From an uncultured Lachnospiraceae bacterium (GTDB taxonomy: Bacteria; Bacillota; Clostridia; Lachnospirales; Lachnospiraceae), in the NCBI GenBank assembly GCA_910585765.1, contig CAJUES010000007.1:24060-88059 (forward strand): a stretch of 64,000 nt of DNA. Direction: 5' to 3'. Positions 42,743 to 51,843 of the stretch are shown here, piece after piece. Position 1 is the first letter of the stretch, and every line of letters begins with the position of its first letter. Position numbers and translations under genes: made by a program. The notes beneath the pieces are model-generated. The model was not told the origin of the DNA. It saw only the letters and a program-made list of their open reading frames with translations, and searched no databases.

Positions 42743-44402
42743 ATCGAACGGCGTACACAAGATACTTTTTACGAGTGTGGGAAGGCGCGTGGAGCTGCTG
42801 CAGGCTTTTCGGGAGGCGGCAAAGCGCGAGGGAATCAGTTTGAAGATCTACGCGGCGGATATGTCAGATACGGCTCCGGCGCTCTGCTTTGGCGATGTGG
42901 CTGTGCGCGTCTGCCGCATCTCGGACGAGGACTATATACCGCAGCTGTCCCGGATCTGCAAGGAGAACGGCATCGACCTGCTGATCCCGACGATCGACAC
43001 GGATCTGCTAAAGCTCTCCCGCGCGAGGGCGGATTTTGAGAGGGATGGGACGCGGATCCTGATCAGTGCGCCCGACAAGATCGCGCTCTGCCGGGATAAG
43101 CGGCTCACGTACGATTTTTTCAGGGAGTGCGGGCTGCGCGCGCCCGAGACGTTTGACAGCGTGGACAACTATGACCTGTCATTCCCGTGTTTTGTGAAGC
43201 CCAGGGACGGCAGTTCGAGTATCAATGCTTTCAGGGCGGACAGCCCTGAGGAGCTGCGGGAGATCGCAAAGCGGGTGCCGGACTACATCATCCAGCCCTT
43301 CATAGAAGGCGAGGAGTACACGGTCGATATTTTCTGTGATCTCGACGGGAATCCCGTCTTCATCACACCGCGCGTGCGCGTCGCCGTCAGGAGCGGCGAG
43401 GTGCTGCAGACGCGCATCGCCGGGGACGATGTGATCGTTGCGGAGTGCAGGAGGATCATCGAAGCGTTTGAGCCCTGCGGTCCGATCACGGTGCAGCTGA
43501 TCCGGGAGAAAAAGTCGGGCTGTGATCATTATATCGAGATCAACCCGCGCTACGGCGGCGGTGCGCCCCTGTCGATGAAGGCGGGCGCGGACTCCGCGCG
43601 GAGCGTGCTGCGCATTCTGGCGGGCAGGACAACAGCGTACCAGGAGCGCGCGGCAAAGGACGGGAGGATGTACACCCGCTTTGACCAGAGCATTTATATG
43701 GACGCGCGCGGCAGCCGTCCTGTCGAGATCGGCAGGCTGACCGATGTGGAGCCGCTCGCGGCGGATAAGCGGGCGGTCGTGTTTGACCTCGACGACACGC
43801 TCTACGACGAGCGCGACTATGTGCGGAGCGGATTTGCGCAGATTGCGGCATTTCTGTCGGAGTTATGGGTTGACAGACAGGGAAGCGGACTGTATAGTAA
43901 AAAAGCGATAGAAGATCGGCTTTATGATGCTTTTGAGAGCGGGGAGCCTGCCATCGACCGTCTGTTTGAGCACTGCGGCTGCCAGGACGACGCGCTGAGG
44001 GCAAGGTGTCTGCAGATATACAGGGAGCATGTTCCGGATATAGCACTGCCGCAGACGCACAGGGATCTTCTCGTGCGGCTGCGGCAGTCGGGCAGGAAGC
44101 TCGGGATCATAACGGACGGCAGAGTGGACGGGCAGGAGAACAAGCTCGAAGCGCTGGGGCTAAAGGATCTGGTCGACGAGTATATCGTGACCGATTCGCT
44201 TGCGGGCAGGGCGGATGTGCGGCTGTTCCGCAAACCCAATCCCCTGGCATTTCATGTGATCCGGGAGCGGTTCGGGGTCTCTTTTGAGGATATGATCTAT
44301 GTGGGGGATAACATCAGGAAGGATTTTCAGGCACCGTCAAGTCTTGGCATGACGGCGGTGTGGTATCACAATGAACATGGGATCTACAGTGGAGAGCGAT
44401 GA
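42729..44402 (+). CDS. ATP-grasp ligase / HAD phosphatase fusion
   Basis: 557 aa from ATG 42729, behind AGGAGGAG and overlapping pglC by 14 nt. Residues about 10-335 are an ATP-grasp unit of the carbamoyl-phosphate-synthase/PylC type: ILFTSVGRRVELLQAF, CFVKPRDGSSS, EGEEYTVDIF, EINPRYGGGAPLS. From about 346 a HAD domain follows: VVFDLDDTLYDERDY (nucleophile Asp in D-L-D-D-T), IITDGR, and VGDNIRKDF (acidic motif IV). The ligase half may join an amino acid or other carboxylate to the free 4-amine made by PglE, taking the place of PglD; the HAD half would remove a phosphate. These roles are inferred. Confidence 0.78.
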   Translation: MGNIESNGVHKILFTSVGRRVELLQAFREAAKREGISLKIYAADMSDTAPALCFGDVAVRVCRISDEDYIPQLSRICKENGIDLLIPTIDTDLLKLSRARADFERDGTRILISAPDKIALCRDKRLTYDFFRECGLRAPETFDSVDNYDLSFPCFVKPRDGSSSINAFRADSPEELREIAKRVPDYIIQPFIEGEEYTVDIFCDLDGNPVFITPRVRVAVRSGEVLQTRIAGDDVIVAECRRIIEAFEPCGPITVQLIREKKSGCDHYIEINPRYGGGAPLSMKAGADSARSVLRILAGRTTAYQERAAKDGRMYTRFDQSIYMDARGSRPVEIGRLTDVEPLAADKRAVVFDLDDTLYDERDYVRSGFAQIAAFLSELWVDRQGSGLYSKKAIEDRLYDAFESGEPAIDRLFEHCGCQDDALRARCLQIYREHVPDIALPQTHRDLLVRLRQSGRKLGIITDGRVDGQENKLEALGLKDLVDEYIVTDSLAGRADVRLFRKPNPLAFHVIRERFGVSFEDMIYVGDNIRKDFQAPSSLGMTAVWYHNEHGIYSGER

Positions 44403-45508
44403 GTAAGATATTGATATTGACCAATTCCGCGGAGGGGCTGTACCTGTTCCGAAAGGAACTGCTGTGTGCCCTCCGGTCAGACGGGCATACGCTGGCAGTG
44501 TCCGTGCCGGATGACAACTATTGTGAGAAGATCGAGGCGCTCGGATGCAGGGTGCTGGTGACGGACTTTGAGCGCCGGGGGATGAACCCGCTTAAGGATC
44601 TGCAGCTGGCCGGGAAGTACTGGTCTTTGCTGCACAGCGAGCAGCCGGACTGGGTGTTTGCCTACACGATCAAGCCAAACATCTACGGCGGGGCGGTGTG
44701 CCGGCTCGGCAGGGTGCCCTATATATGCAACATCACGGGGCTTGGGACGGCGCTCGAGAACCCGGGGCTTCTGGGCAGGGTGCTCCTTGTGATGTACAGG
44801 TACGCCGTGGGCAGGGCGCGGTGCGTTTTTTTCCAGAATGAAAAGAACCGGGGATTTATGAAGGAACACGGGATCGCGCGGGGCAGGGACAGGCTGCTCC
44901 CGGGGTCGGGCGTCAATCTGACAGAACATGCGTACACAGAATATCCTTCGGAGCAGGGTGGAATCGTGTTTCTCGCGGTGATGCGCATCATGCGGGACAA
45001 GGGGATCGGGGAGTATCTCGAGGCTGCCCGCACCATGAAAAAAAGGCATGACAACGTGGCGTTCTGGCTTGCGGGCGCGTACGAGGAGGAGTCGCGCGGG
45101 CAGTATGAGCCGCTGATCCGAAAGCTGGAGGGGGACGGCGTCATCCGGTATCTCGGGCATGTCGACAATGTGGGGGAAGTCATGGCGCAAAGCCATGTCA
45201 TCGTCCACCCGTCCTACCACGAGGGGCTGTCCAATGTGCTCCTGGAGGCGGCAGCGTGCGGCAGACCAGTGCTCGCAGGCAGCATCAGCGGCTGTGTCGA
45301 GACCTTCTCCGAGGGCAGGAGCGGTCTGTCGTTTGACATAAAGAGCACGGATGCCCTTCTCGGGGCGATGGAGCGGATCTGTGCGCTGTCCTGCGAGGAG
45401 CGCAGGAGTATGGGCAGAGCCGGCAGAGCGTGGGTGGAGGCGCACTTCGACAGGGAGCTGATCATCGAAGCGTACCGCAGCGCGATAAAAGACAGATCGT
45501 CATATTGA
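44399..45508 (+). CDS. Glycosyltransferase family 4, PglA-like
   Basis: 369 aa. GT-B fold with SKILILTNSAEGLYLFRKELL, FAYTIKPNIYGG, NITGLGTALEN in the acceptor half, all typical of the PglA/WbnK group that adds the second sugar to undecaprenyl-diphospho-bacillosamine. The donor half has FLAVMRIMRDKGIGEYLEAA and HPSYHEGLSNVLLEAAACGRPVLA (E-x7-E). Overlap with the ATP-grasp gene is ATGA. In Campylobacter, PglA uses UDP-GalNAc; the sugar here is unproven. Confidence 0.83.
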   Translation: MSKILILTNSAEGLYLFRKELLCALRSDGHTLAVSVPDDNYCEKIEALGCRVLVTDFERRGMNPLKDLQLAGKYWSLLHSEQPDWVFAYTIKPNIYGGAVCRLGRVPYICNITGLGTALENPGLLGRVLLVMYRYAVGRARCVFFQNEKNRGFMKEHGIARGRDRLLPGSGVNLTEHAYTEYPSEQGGIVFLAVMRIMRDKGIGEYLEAARTMKKRHDNVAFWLAGAYEEESRGQYEPLIRKLEGDGVIRYLGHVDNVGEVMAQSHVIVHPSYHEGLSNVLLEAAACGRPVLAGSISGCVETFSEGRSGLSFDIKSTDALLGAMERICALSCEERRSMGRAGRAWVEAHFDRELIIEAYRSAIKDRSSY

Positions 45509-45534
45509 AAATAATACAGATAGGAGATAAGAGG

Positions 45535-46851
45535 ATGAGTTTGTATGAAGATATTCTGAGCGGAAAAGAGAAACTGTCGCTGGTCGGACTGGGCTATGTG
45601 GGGATGCCGATCGCGGTCGCCTTTGCGAGAAAGATCAAGGTGGTCGGATTTGACCTGAACGCGGAAAAGATCGAACTGTACCGGTCCGGTGTCGATCCCA
45701 CGAACGAGGTGGGGGACGATGTGATCAGGAATACGACGGTGGCGTTCACCGCGGATCCCTCAAAGCTTAAGGAGGCAAAATTTCACATCGTGGCGGTTCC
45801 AACGCCTGTCAACGACGATCGCACGCCGGATCTGACGCCGGTGGAGGGCGCAAGCCGCATCCTCGGGCAGAATCTCACGGAGGGTTCCATCGTCGTGTTT
45901 GAGTCGACAGTGTACCCGGGCGTCACGGAGGAGATCTGCGTGCCGATCCTCGAGCGGGAGTCCGGCTTAAAGTGCGGCGTCGGCTTCAAGGTCGGCTACT
46001 CGCCGGAGCGCATCAACCCGGGCGACAAGGTGCACCGTCTGGAGACGATCACCAAGATCGTCTCCGGCATGGATGAGGAGACGCTCGACGAGATCGCCCA
46101 TGTGTACGAGCTTGTGGTCGATGCCGGCGTGTACAGGGCGGAGTCCATCAAGGTTGCAGAGGCGGCAAAGGTCATCGAGAACAGCCAGAGGGACATCAAC
46201 ATCGCATTCATGAATGAGCTCTCGATCATATTCAACAAGATGGGGATCGACACGAAATCCGTTCTGGCGGCGGCGGGCACGAAGTGGAATTTTCTGAATT
46301 TCCAGCCGGGGCTTGTCGGCGGGCACTGCATCGGTGTCGATCCGTACTATCTGACCTACAAGGCAGAGCAGCTCGGCTACCACTCCCAGATCATCCTCTC
46401 CGGACGGCGCATCAATGACGACATGGGCAAGTATGTCGCGGAGAACCTGGTGAAGAATCTGATCCGCGCTGACATTCCGGTGAAGAGCGCCAAGGTGGCG
46501 ATACTAGGCTTCACCTTCAAGGAGAACTGCCCGGACACCCGCAACACCAAGATCATCGATATCTACAATGAACTGAAGGAGTACGGGATCACGGCGCAGG
46601 TGACGGATGACAATGCGGATGCCGACGAGGCAAGGCGCCTGTACGGGATCAGGTTTACGCCGATGGCTGAGATCAGGGACTGCGACGCAGTGATCCTCGC
46701 GGTGGCGCACGAGTCGTACAGGGCACTCGGCATGGCGGATATCGATGCCCTCTACGCGGATCACGGCAAGAAAAAGGTGCTGACGGATCTAAAGGGCATA
46801 CTCGACAAGAGCGCCTATCTCGATGCCGGATATCTATACTGGCGTCTGTAG
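45535..46851 (+). CDS. tviB: UDP-N-acetylhexosamine 6-dehydrogenase (TviB/WbpA type)
   Basis: 438 aa nucleotide-sugar dehydrogenase. NAD site VGLGYVGMPIAVAFARK (about 17-33), VPTPVNDDRTPDL, VGYSPERINPGD, and the catalytic cysteine in GGHCIGVDPYYL (about 263-274). The long N-acetyl-sugar type oxidises UDP-GlcNAc or UDP-GalNAc at C6 to the uronate. ATG 45535 follows AGGAG; a frame open from 45430 reaches into the preceding gene and is rejected. With tviC downstream it gives UDP-GalNAcA. Confidence 0.92.
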   Translation: MSLYEDILSGKEKLSLVGLGYVGMPIAVAFARKIKVVGFDLNAEKIELYRSGVDPTNEVGDDVIRNTTVAFTADPSKLKEAKFHIVAVPTPVNDDRTPDLTPVEGASRILGQNLTEGSIVVFESTVYPGVTEEICVPILERESGLKCGVGFKVGYSPERINPGDKVHRLETITKIVSGMDEETLDEIAHVYELVVDAGVYRAESIKVAEAAKVIENSQRDINIAFMNELSIIFNKMGIDTKSVLAAAGTKWNFLNFQPGLVGGHCIGVDPYYLTYKAEQLGYHSQIILSGRRINDDMGKYVAENLVKNLIRADIPVKSAKVAILGFTFKENCPDTRNTKIIDIYNELKEYGITAQVTDDNADADEARRLYGIRFTPMAEIRDCDAVILAVAHESYRALGMADIDALYADHGKKKVLTDLKGILDKSAYLDAGYLYWRL

Positions 46852-46885
46852 TGGCGGATAGAGACGGGAAGGCAGGGATGTATCA

Positions 46886-47485
46886 TTGAGACATTTGCTG
46901 ATGAAAATAAATGAAGTAGGGATCGCAAACTGTATCCGCGGAAGTATTATCAGAGAAAAGTACAAGAAGCTGCAGAAAGTGTACCATTTTGATCCGTGGC
47001 ATATCAGTCCGTATGAGCTGCGCAGGTATCTGCAGGCAGTCGCCGAGTACATGAACGGAAAAGCCCCGGCAGTTGTCGTGGATGTCGGCTGTGGTCTCGG
47101 CGAGCTGCTGCGCCACACCAAAGCGAAAGTAAAGATCGGGTACGATGTGTGCGAGGACACGCTCGGGGCTGCCAGAGCGCTGAGCAGGGGCGATATCGAG
47201 TACCGCCTGGGAAGCTTTGACGAGATGGCGGTCGACCGGCCTGTCGACTATCTGGTCACGCTGGGATTCATGCACGGCAGCAGGGAAGAGGCATGGCGGC
47301 CGTGCTATCACGATATAGCGGCGCGCAACGACATCCGGCATTTTATCGTGGACACGGTTCCGGAGGGCTGGGACAACGCCTGCTTTCTGGACTTTGGCAG
47401 GATCATGCCGGAGAACTACAGACTGATTGACAAGATGGGACCTTTTCTGTCGGGAAGAATGATAGAGGTATATGAGAAGAAGTGA
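46886..47485 (+). CDS. Class I SAM-dependent methyltransferase-like protein
   Basis: 199 aa. TTG 46886 is preferred because AAGGCAGGGA ends 7 nt upstream; ATG 46901 lacks a ribosome site. Motif I is VVVDVGCGLGELL (about 63-75) and the acidic SAM ligand is in KIGYDVCED. The later strands are less typical (VDYLVTLGFMHG, HFIVDTVPE). Possibly it methylates a sugar or lipid-linked intermediate of the locus. It overlaps the following membrane protein gene by 14 nt. The target is unknown. Confidence 0.7.
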   Translation: MRHLLMKINEVGIANCIRGSIIREKYKKLQKVYHFDPWHISPYELRRYLQAVAEYMNGKAPAVVVDVGCGLGELLRHTKAKVKIGYDVCEDTLGAARALSRGDIEYRLGSFDEMAVDRPVDYLVTLGFMHGSREEAWRPCYHDIAARNDIRHFIVDTVPEGWDNACFLDFGRIMPENYRLIDKMGPFLSGRMIEVYEKK

Positions 47486-48923
47486 TAAGTTGGGTAGCAT
47501 GAGGGTTAACAGGGAAAATATCGTCTATATTGCGGCATTTGCGATCTTTGCAGTGTTTTTTGGTGTCCTGTATTTTACGGGGGAGCCGATCTATGTCGGG
47601 GACACATACCAGTACGAACATCAGATGATCATGCGGGAGCCGGTCTACTCCCTGCTGATCCAGTTCGTGCGCTTTCTGTCGCCGGAGCATCACTTTCAGA
47701 TCATCATCGCGCTGCAGAATCTCCTGGCAGTGGCGGCGAACACGGCTGTCATCGTCTTTATGCGCAGGCGGTGCGGGCTCAATGTGCCTTCGACGCTCCT
47801 GTTTACGGTGATCCTGCTGATGCCGCACATCATGACGCCGGTGCTGTCCCGCACGCATCTGCTGCTGACGAACGCGCTGATGACGGAGGGGATCTCGTAT
47901 TCGATATATCCGCTGGCGTTTGTGAGCCTGCTGGATATGATGTGGGGGGGAGCTCCCGTCGGCAGAAAGAGTTTTCGGACGCTTTTGATCTTCCTGCTGA
48001 TGACACTGATCCGCGGACAGATGATGGTGCTGTTTGTCGTGTGGTTCCTGGTGGCATATCTACTGACGGTGAAAAATGCTGTCCGTGTGACGGAGAAGAC
48101 GCAGGGCAGGATGGACACGTTCCGGTTTACGGAAAATATCAGCAAACAGGGGCTGATCGCGATCATTGCCGCCTTCATCATCGCGTTTGCGGCGCGCAGC
48201 GTCGTGATCCATGTGTACAATTACCTGGAACAGGGACTGTTTGTGGACACGATATCGGGCAAGGCGATGTCCTTTGCAAACGTGCTGTACGTGGCGGACA
48301 GGGAGGACGGCGAGGTGATCGCGGACGAGGCGCTCAGGGAGCTCTTTTACGAGATGTATGATGCGGCGGACGTGAACGACATGAACTACACGGACGCGCC
48401 GTCCGGCATACTGGCGCGGGCAAAGTACCATGAGGACTGTCACGACGAGCTGAACTTCACCTATTTCGGGGAGACGGCAAAATCGTACGTCACAAGGACG
48501 CAGGGGATCGACACGGATCGTTTCCAGGAACTCATGATCGAGGTCGACGAGATCGCGGCGGAACTCACCGGGCTGCTGATGCCGCAGGTCATCGGCAGGT
48601 ATGCGGTGAACTATCTGTACGTGATCGCGCTGGGCTTTATCCGGTCAGTGGCTGTCGAACATGCGGTGCTCGCGTGGTACACCCTGTTCATATACGCGGC
48701 GGCGGTCGTGCTGACCGCTGTGCTCTGGATCAAAAATCCCAGGAGCAAGGCAGCGCCCTTCATGGCGGTCGCGCTGGTCACGATCGTGGGAAATGTCTGT
48801 GCGACGGCGCTGATGATACAGTGTATATCCAGGTATATGATATACAACTTTCCGCTGTTCTATATGGCGGGATTTCTGGAACTGAAAGAATTGGTGAAAA
48901 TAGATCGGGAAAGGCATGGTTGA
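47472..48923 (+). CDS. Polytopic membrane protein of unknown function
   Basis: 483 aa, about 9-10 membrane helices and one large outer loop (about 255-365) rich in acidic and tyrosine residues (NVLYVADREDGEVIADEALRE). A first outer loop, GEPIYVGDTYQYEHQMIMREPVYSLLI (about 37-63), resembles acceptor loops of polymerase or GT-C proteins, but I cannot place it in a named family. It sits between a methyltransferase and tviC with overlaps on both sides. A Wzy-like polymerase for the GalNAcA-containing glycan is one possibility. Confidence 0.55.
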   Translation: MRRSDKLGSMRVNRENIVYIAAFAIFAVFFGVLYFTGEPIYVGDTYQYEHQMIMREPVYSLLIQFVRFLSPEHHFQIIIALQNLLAVAANTAVIVFMRRRCGLNVPSTLLFTVILLMPHIMTPVLSRTHLLLTNALMTEGISYSIYPLAFVSLLDMMWGGAPVGRKSFRTLLIFLLMTLIRGQMMVLFVVWFLVAYLLTVKNAVRVTEKTQGRMDTFRFTENISKQGLIAIIAAFIIAFAARSVVIHVYNYLEQGLFVDTISGKAMSFANVLYVADREDGEVIADEALRELFYEMYDAADVNDMNYTDAPSGILARAKYHEDCHDELNFTYFGETAKSYVTRTQGIDTDRFQELMIEVDEIAAELTGLLMPQVIGRYAVNYLYVIALGFIRSVAVEHAVLAWYTLFIYAAAVVLTAVLWIKNPRSKAAPFMAVALVTIVGNVCATALMIQCISRYMIYNFPLFYMAGFLELKELVKIDRERHG

Positions 48924-49902
48924 CGACATGGGATATAAAGAGATAACATTTGATCGGGACAGTGTGTTCCTCGTGACAGGCGGCGCCGGATTTATCGGTT
49001 CGAACCTGTGCGAGGCGCTGACGGACATGGGATATCGGGTGCGGTGTCTTGATGATCTCTCCACAGGCAGGGAAGAGAATGTGAAGATGTTCATGGACAG
49101 GGAGAACTACACCTTTATCAAGGGCGACATCAAGGATCTGGACACCTGCATGAGGGCGTGTGACGGCGTGGATTTCGTTCTGAACCAGGCGGCGTGGGGA
49201 TCCGTACCGAGAAGTATCGAGATGCCGCTGTTTTACGAGCAGAACAACATCATGGGGACGCTCAACATGATGGAGGCGGCAAGGCAGAGCGGCGTGAAAA
49301 AATTTGTGTACGCGTCGAGCTCATCCGTCTACGGCGACCACCCGGTGCTTCCGAAGAAGGAGGGACAGGAGGGGGAGCTGCTGTCGCCCTATGCCCTGAC
49401 GAAGCGGACGAATGAGGAGTACGGAAAACTCTACAAGAAGCTGTACGGTCTGGACACCTACGGGATGCGCTACTTCAATGTATTCGGGCGCAGACAGGAT
49501 CCAAACGGCGCCTACGCTGCGGTGATCCCGAAGTTCATCAGGCAGCTGCTGGACGGTGAGACACCGACGATCAACGGGGACGGAAGGCAGTCGAGGGATT
49601 TCACGTACATCGACAATGTGATCGAGGCGAACTTGAAGGCGTGCAAGGCGTCCGGCGACGCGGCGGGACAGGCATTCAACATCGCCTACGGCGGCCGGGA
49701 GTATCTGGTCGATATCTATCGTGATCTCTGCAGGGCGCTCGGCAAGGAGGTCGAGCCGCATTTCGGACCGGACCGCGCCGGCGATATCAAGCACTCCAAC
49801 GCGGACATCTCGAAGGCGCGGGCGCTTCTCGGCTACGATCCCGAGTACGATTTCGAGCGGGGGATCGCGCTGGCGATCGACTGGTACAGAGAGAACCTAT
49901 GA
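48916..49902 (+). CDS. tviC: UDP-N-acetylglucosamine/galactosamine(uronate) 4-epimerase (TviC/WbpP type)
   Basis: 328 aa extended SDR. NAD site VTGGAGFIGSNLCEAL (about 17-32), the family-specific NQAAWGSVPRSIEMP and YEQNNIMGTLNMMEAAR, active-site SSSSVYGD and SPYALTK (Y-x3-K), and GDGRQSRDFTYIDNV. These match TviC/WbpP epimerases for N-acetylated UDP-hexosamines or their uronates. ATG 48916 overlaps the upstream stop; ATG 48928 is an alternative. It pairs with tviB to make UDP-GalNAcA. Confidence 0.88.
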   Translation: MVDDMGYKEITFDRDSVFLVTGGAGFIGSNLCEALTDMGYRVRCLDDLSTGREENVKMFMDRENYTFIKGDIKDLDTCMRACDGVDFVLNQAAWGSVPRSIEMPLFYEQNNIMGTLNMMEAARQSGVKKFVYASSSSVYGDHPVLPKKEGQEGELLSPYALTKRTNEEYGKLYKKLYGLDTYGMRYFNVFGRRQDPNGAYAAVIPKFIRQLLDGETPTINGDGRQSRDFTYIDNVIEANLKACKASGDAAGQAFNIAYGGREYLVDIYRDLCRALGKEVEPHFGPDRAGDIKHSNADISKARALLGYDPEYDFERGIALAIDWYRENL

Positions 49903-50681
49903 GCACGAAGATCAGCATCAGGATGGACGATATCACGCCCGACATGGACTGGACGAAGTTCATGCGGTTCAAGGCACTCTGCGACAAGTACCGGATCAGA
50001 CCGCTGGTCGGGGTCGTCCCGGACAACCAGGATCCAAACCTTCATCTGGGAAAACCGTCGGATGCGCCCGCCGGGGACTTCTGGGGGTATATGCGCGAGC
50101 TCGAAAAGGAGGGCTGGTGCATCGCGCAGCACGGCGTGACGCACATCTACACGACAAAAAAGATGGGGTGCTTTCCGCTGAACCGTCTCTCGGAGTTTGC
50201 GGGCACAGGGTACGAGCGGCAGTACAGGGCGCTGGAGCGCGGGAAAGAGATCCTGTCCGCGCACGGTATCAGCACGGATATCTTTATGGCGCCTGCGCAC
50301 TCCTTTGACCGCGACACGATAAAGGCACTGAAAAAACTGGGATTTCGCAGGCTGACGGACGGCTTTGGCGACCGCCCATACACCAGGTGGGGCATGACGT
50401 TCTATCCGATCTCCTACAGGCAGGGCAGTGTCCTGAAAAGCGAGAGCGGAAGCGGATATACGACGTTTGTCGTCCACGCGAACATGATGGGGGACAGGGA
50501 GTTTGAGCGGTATGAGCAGATCTTTGCCGACTGTCAGGACAGGCTGGTTTCCTATTCGGAGCTGCTGCGGCTTCCTCCTGTGAAGCGCGGCGTGCTCGGG
50601 GATCTCAGGGAGTATGTGATGGCGTTTGTGAAGTTTTCGTTGGTTTATGTTAAGGGCAGGATGCACGGAGGGGCGGCATGA
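49899..50681 (+). CDS. DUF2334-type polysaccharide deacetylase
   Basis: 260 aa. The NodB-like fold with SIRMDDITPDM (metal-binding Asp pair, about 7-16), EGWCIAQHGVTH (metal His pair, about 71-82) and FMAPAHSFD. DUF2334 proteins belong to the carbohydrate esterase 4 superfamily. No signal peptide is seen, so it may deacetylate a nucleotide- or lipid-linked sugar on the inner face, for example an N-acetyl group of the growing unit. ATGA overlaps join it to tviC and to the next GT4. Confidence 0.78.
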   Translation: MSTKISIRMDDITPDMDWTKFMRFKALCDKYRIRPLVGVVPDNQDPNLHLGKPSDAPAGDFWGYMRELEKEGWCIAQHGVTHIYTTKKMGCFPLNRLSEFAGTGYERQYRALERGKEILSAHGISTDIFMAPAHSFDRDTIKALKKLGFRRLTDGFGDRPYTRWGMTFYPISYRQGSVLKSESGSGYTTFVVHANMMGDREFERYEQIFADCQDRLVSYSELLRLPPVKRGVLGDLREYVMAFVKFSLVYVKGRMHGGAA

Positions 50682-51838
50682 CAGATCCATTGAGAGTACT
50701 GAATGTGCTCGGAACGACAAATCTCGGCGGCGCGGAGAGCAGGGTGATGGAGCTCTACCGGGCGCTGGACAGGGACAAGGTACAGTTTGACTTCCTTGTC
50801 CACACGCTGAAAGAAGGGCAGTACAGCGCGGAGATACGCAGGATGGGCGGCAGGATCTACAATGTGCCGCGGTTTAAGGTATTCAATCTCTTTGCCTACA
50901 AAAAGGCGCTGCGGGCGTTTTTTGGTGCGCATCATGAGTTTGCGGCGGTGCACGGGCACATGACGAGCACTGCCGCGATCTACCTGCCGATCGCCAAAAA
51001 GGCGGGGATCCCCGTGACGATCGCCCACGCCAGGAGCGCCGGGGTGGACCGGGGTGTCAAAGGGCTGGTGACAAGAGTGATCCGCTGGCCGTTAAAGTAC
51101 AGGGCGGACTACTGCTTTGCCTGCTCTGCGGAGGCTGCGGAGGCGGTCTACGGCACAAGGTGGATCCGGAAGGGAAAGGTGTGGACGATACCAAACGCGA
51201 TCGACACGCGGCGGTTTGGCTATGATCCCGCGGTGCGGCGGCAGGTGCGCAGCGAGCTCGGGCTTGACGGCAAGTTCGTGGTCGGCCATGTGGGACGATT
51301 TGGATTCATGAAAAACCACAGCTTTCTGATCGACGTCTTTGCAGAGCTGTGCAGGCTGCGCGATGACGCGGCGCTGGTGCTGATCGGAAAGGGCGAGCTC
51401 GAGGAGCAGATCAGGGCGAAAGTGCGCGCGCAGAATCTTTCCGATAAAGTCCGTTTCATCGGAAATCGCTTTGATGTGGAGCGGTACTATCAGGCGTTTG
51501 ACTGTTTCGTCTTTCCGTCGACCTTTGAGGGACTGCCGGGGAGCGTCGCGGAGGCGCAGGCGTCGGGGCTTCGCTGTCTCGTCTCCGACCAGGTGACAAG
51601 GGAGGCGGCGCTGACGGAGCTTGTGACGTACAAGGGCATCGGGGAGCCGGCTGCGGACTGGGCAGCCGAGATCATGCGCGGCGCACAGCGTGCACCGGAG
51701 CGCAGGGACATGCGGGAGGCGATCGCTGCCAAAGGGTTTGACGTGCGCCTGCAGGCTGCAAAGATGGAGGCATTTTATGCCGGCGGGGTAAAGCCTCCCG
51801 GCGCGATAACGAGAGCTTGTGTGAAAAAAGGAGAGTAG
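50678..51838 (+). CDS. Glycosyltransferase family 4
   Basis: 386 aa. LRVLNVLGTTNLGGAESRVMELYRAL is the classic GT4 glycine/GGAE start. The donor half has VVGHVGRFGFMKNHSFLIDVF, VRFIGNRFDVE and FPSTFEGLPGSVAEAQASGLRCLVSD (E-x7-E region, about 277-302). It resembles EpsF-like capsular transferases. ATG 50678 overlaps the deacetylase stop. Cytoplasmic; donor unknown. Confidence 0.87.
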   Translation: MTDPLRVLNVLGTTNLGGAESRVMELYRALDRDKVQFDFLVHTLKEGQYSAEIRRMGGRIYNVPRFKVFNLFAYKKALRAFFGAHHEFAAVHGHMTSTAAIYLPIAKKAGIPVTIAHARSAGVDRGVKGLVTRVIRWPLKYRADYCFACSAEAAEAVYGTRWIRKGKVWTIPNAIDTRRFGYDPAVRRQVRSELGLDGKFVVGHVGRFGFMKNHSFLIDVFAELCRLRDDAALVLIGKGELEEQIRAKVRAQNLSDKVRFIGNRFDVERYYQAFDCFVFPSTFEGLPGSVAEAQASGLRCLVSDQVTREAALTELVTYKGIGEPAADWAAEIMRGAQRAPERRDMREAIAAKGFDVRLQAAKMEAFYAGGVKPPGAITRACVKKGE

Positions 51839-51843
51839 GCAGT

